DNA from: Anaerolineales bacterium UBA2232
GTDB lineage: Bacteria; Chloroflexota; Anaerolineae; UBA2200
Direction of reading: 5' to 3'
NCBI GenBank assembly: GCA_002348045.1
Contig: DDYO01000134.1
Span: 25,609-40,275 of the forward strand
DNA length: 14,667 bases
Shown: positions 13,301 to 14,667 of the stretch, piece after piece
Layout: every line of letters begins with the position of its first letter
How positions within the stretch are numbered: position 1 is the first letter of the stretch
Program-made: the position numbers and the translations under genes
Notes under the pieces: generated by a model
Told to the model about the DNA's origin: nothing
What the model saw: only the letters and a program-made list of their open reading frames with translations
Database searches by the model: none

Positions 13301-14667
13301 GTTTGCACCGAGGACGTCTGGGGCAAAGGCAATGGTAAGGTTGCGTTCCTCGCTCGGAGAAAGGGTGAAGGCTGTATCCCCAGAGAAGCGGAAGGGCCCG
13401 GTTGGGATTTGGATGTGGGAAACGGTGAGATCAGCCGAGCCCACGTTTCGCACGGTAAGGATGCGTTGTGCCGCCTGCCCGAGGAGAACAGAGCCAAAGT
13501 CAATCTGCGCTGGTTCCACGCGGATGTCAGAGGTCCCAACCGCGGTTGCCCCGAGGGCGATTGCCAGAATCGGCTGTTCCTGAGCATTCGAATGGATGAA
13601 CAGGCTGGCTGTGAACAGACCTGCGGTGGGCGGCGTGAACGAGACGAGGATATTTCTGGTCGTCTGCGGAGCGAGGGCAAAGACCGCGGGTCCAGACACC
13701 GCGAATGCCGTGTTGTCACACACGACATCGGAAACCAAAAGATCGGCAGAGCCAGGATTGCGCAGCGTAAGGGTGCGCTCTACGGACTGCCCCAGGCTGA
13801 TGCTTCCCCAATCGAGCTGAGCTGGCTCTGCCGCAATCTGAGGCACTCCCAGCGAGCTGCCCTGAAGCGGAATGGCCAGGGCTGGGCGGGTGGAATCATT
13901 AGAATGAATGGTAAGCACGCTTTGGTGCAGGCCTGACCGTGACGGCGTGAACGATATGTTTAGCTCATGGGATTCCCCTCGGCCCAGGCGGAACGACTCC
14001 TCACCCGTCAGGGCGAAAGGCCCGGCCGACACGTCCATGCTGGACACAAGCAGATCGGCTGAGCCCGTGTTCCGCACGGTTAGGGCGGCGGAGGTCGATT
14101 GGCCAACGGTAATGGTGTCAAAGTCCAGCCTTTCGGGCTCGATGGAAATGCTGGGCGCTCCGACCGCAGACGCTCGCAGTTCCACACTGATGGAGGGCTG
14201 GCCAATGGCGTTGGAGCGGATGACCAGTCCGGCTTGAATCAGTGCTATGACTGTCGGAGTGAAGCGGACGGTAACCGGTTGGGAGGTCCCTGGAGCAAGC
14301 TGGAACGCTGGCTCCCCTTCCAGCGTGAAGCTGTCCTCCGATAGGTCCATTCCAGCAACAGCCAATTCCGCGGATCCGGGGTTGTGTACGGTTACGTCCC
14401 CTGTGGCAGACTGACCAAGAATTACCGTTCCCAAGTCCAAGCTCGCCGGCTCCACGGCAATCCTGGCGACAGCGGTCGCCGTTCCGCTCAACGGTACCTC
14501 TAAGGCGCCCTGGAGGGGATCGCTGGATCGGATGCTCAGGGTGGTCAGTTGCGGGCCCGCACTGGTAGGTGTGAAGGTGACCCTCACGCTGCGCGAGGCT
14601 CCCGGAGGCAGTGAAAAGGGACCTTCCCCTGTACACGCGAATGGTCCAACGGGCAAATCCAATCCGT
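10400..14667 (-). CDS. Giant ASH/choice-of-anchor-D repeat protein with CFI-box-like C-terminus (5' end outside window)
   Basis: At least 1421 residues are visible; the frame stays open to the right edge. It contains thirteen Ig-like units of the ASPM-SPD2-Hydin/choice-of-anchor-D type. Each opens with a motif like VEPxxLDFGxVxLGQS, followed by LTVRNxGSADLxV, an FxLxPG turn, and TLTIxSNDPDxP. The first is partial (14667-14462). Units 2-11 are exactly 104 residues each (14461-11342). Unit 12 has 118 residues (11341-10988). Unit 13 starts at 10987. The C-terminal domain (about 10687-10478) reads TCAAAAATYGSPM, RSLRDQTLVNSAMGR, VDVYYRWSPQIASWIA. This matches the CFI-box family (usually CFIATAAYGS...LRxFRD) with the first box altered. 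No enzyme domain is seen. Units of this type make elongated stalks; a surface filament or adhesin is inferred. Start codon, signal peptide and promoter lie outside the window. Confidence 0.93.
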   Translation of the reverse strand, partial: GLDLPVGPFACTGEGPFSLPPGASRSVRVTFTPTSAGPQLTTLSIRSSDPLQGALEVPLSGTATAVARIAVEPASLDLGTVILGQSATGDVTVHNPGSAELAVAGMDLSEDSFTLEGEPAFQLAPGTSQPVTVRFTPTVIALIQAGLVIRSNAIGQPSISVELRASAVGAPSISIEPERLDFDTITVGQSTSAALTVRNTGSADLLVSSMDVSAGPFALTGEESFRLGRGESHELNISFTPSRSGLHQSVLTIHSNDSTRPALAIPLQGSSLGVPQIAAEPAQLDWGSISLGQSVERTLTLRNPGSADLLVSDVVCDNTAFAVSGPAVFALAPQTTRNILVSFTPPTAGLFTASLFIHSNAQEQPILAIALGATAVGTSDIRVEPAQIDFGSVLLGQAAQRILTVRNVGSADLTVSHIQIPTGPFRFSGDTAFTLSPSEERNLTIAFAPDVLGANQGTLTIHSSDGDQPEWSVTMFGIAIGLPLLDVEPKAIDFGTVALGQSERRILTLSNLGTASLAISGIDYPPGPFSIGGNPLLDLAPGASHALSIAYAPTEADAHQATLTIHSDDPDQSSFEVSLQGTGVGVPEISVEPNTLDFGTIPLGQSAERALVVRNVGNADLVILEIEVSTGEFELDGEMSFMLGPDALRTVGIHYQPTAPGAQQATLTIRSNDPDRPLWTVVLRAACVGIPSIDVDVADLDFGSVVVGTLAQMSLTVRNAGTADLTVSAIQCDDPSFYVEGPTSFQLSPSAEHGLTVIFAPSSPGSKAVDLEIECDDPDRPTLTIGLLANAIGIPLITVEPTHLEWGTIPLGQLVQRSVALRNPGSADLLVSAIECDNPAFSVSGATIFALAPRATKVLTVAFNADAMGLFDATLTIQSNAEGNAAVAVTLSASVIGLSDINIEPTQIDFGTVTLGQAAQRTLTVHNAGTADLTVFAIELAGGSFDLSGDTSFTLAPGGSQSVTVSFGPETPGAHETTLTIKCSDHNQPAWVVVVSGAALGVPRLAVEPLTLDFGTVALGQSSQRILTLRNVGSGELLVSDLHSDQPAFAVSAPTRFGLEPGTQREVILQLAPVSAGPQQGTLTIVSDDSAQPEVAVALVGHTADVPKISTEPDRLDFGSVAVGSSSQLSLTVRNIGGPLLEVSGISVDRGVPPEALRSFHILGNTMFQLLPDESETLDLRFEPDPQGANGQQRAVLAIQSNDPRWPILPVDMQGVSEPTSVPGPHIVIEPDRVDFGSVPLGQSSRRQLTVKNTGTEILQVVRMHSDRDVFSVIDHETLLLRPSESQLLTLQYEPTGAAMDRGRLTLMTNDPQSPEVIVLLAGVSTTCAAAAATYGSPMQKDLYTLRSLRDQTLVNSAMGRWVVDVYYRWSPQIASWIAFSPGRRALVRAALQPVISLARHSAASTRPKAESEGLSGQPPQ
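10478..10687 (-). other. CFI-box-like C-terminal domain
   Basis: Encodes about 70 residues near the end of the ASH-repeat protein. Family features kept: a single cysteine, AATYGSPM, a leucine/arginine heptad-like LYTLRSLRDQTLVNS, GR, YYRWSPQIASWIA, and a final hydrophobic segment (RALVRAALQPVISLA). Family feature lost: the CFIATA box, which reads CAAAAA here. The domain usually ends exported repeat proteins and is suspected to be a sorting or anchoring signal. Confidence 0.8.
10988..14667 (-). repeat. Tandem coding repeat, period 312 bp (ASH units)
   Basis: Unit starts on the minus strand are 14461, 14149, 13837, 13525, 13213, 12901, 12589, 12277, 11965, 11653 and 11341. The ten spacings are each exactly 312 bases, with no indel. 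Units are divergent in sequence (best conserved at LDFGxVxLGQS and the LTVRNxGSADL strand), so this is an old protein repeat rather than a recent DNA tandem. Units 4-6 (13837-12902) match units 9-11 (12277-11342) better than their direct neighbours, giving a 1560-base higher-order period. Confidence 0.9.

Noticed and set aside
13163..13936. 257-residue plus-strand reading frame
   Set aside because: Shadow of the ASH repeats on the opposite strand. Its length comes from the repeat composition, and it has no ribosome site or domain.
14660..14662. TTG at 14662-14660 as the real start of the ASH-repeat protein
   Set aside because: It falls in the middle of a repeat unit, has no signal peptide after it, and the frame stays open to the window edge. 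The gene is simply cut by the window.
10988..14667. CRISPR-like periodicity
   Set aside because: The period is 312 bases, the repeats are divergent and coding throughout, and no short identical repeats or cas genes are present.

Overview
The window looks like part of a bacterial chromosome, most likely from Chloroflexota (Anaerolineae/Chloroflexia-like). That placement is an inference. It rests on large secreted proteins with Thr/Pro linkers, DNRLRE, Kelch and choice-of-anchor-D/ASH domains, the short C-terminal LPLVLR tail, moderately high GC, and a leucine T-box upstream of leuS. No mobile element, CRISPR array or rRNA is visible.

Region 1 (1-2933, plus strand) is a tRNA/T-box/leuS unit. 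The 3' end of a probable tRNA-Ala (1-28) is followed by a transcriptional T-box riboswitch (about 62-454). Its specifier is CTC (Leu), its T-box core is AGGGTGGTACCGCG, and its antiterminator (400-432) and terminator (417-454) are mutually exclusive. A complete tRNA-Ala(GGC) gene (259-331), with the G3:U70 alanine identity pair, lies inside this leader. It sits on the 5' side of a hairpin whose outer strands (244-250 and 390-396) still pair perfectly around it. leuS (483-2933) follows and ends at a strong intrinsic terminator (2975-3017). This nested tRNA/T-box arrangement is the most unusual thing in the window.

Region 2 (3019-10243) holds two divergent genes for large exported proteins that share a 328-base intergenic region with a near-consensus sigma-70 promoter facing right. 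The minus-strand gene encodes 1525 residues: signal peptide, beta-sandwich domain, DUF11-like domain, VCBS/BNR-like repeats, a cysteine-less thioredoxin/Omp28-like domain and two DNRLRE domains joined by Thr/Pro linkers. The plus-strand gene encodes a 772-residue protein with twelve Kelch repeats.

Region 3 (10244-14667, minus strand) is the 3' part of a very large gene whose start lies beyond the right edge. It encodes at least thirteen ASH/choice-of-anchor-D Ig-like repeats, ten of them exactly 104 residues long, and ends in a variant CFI-box C-terminal domain. Regions 2 and 3 together look like a cluster of cell-surface or extracellular structural/adhesive proteins. No catalytic partner is visible, so their function is unknown.
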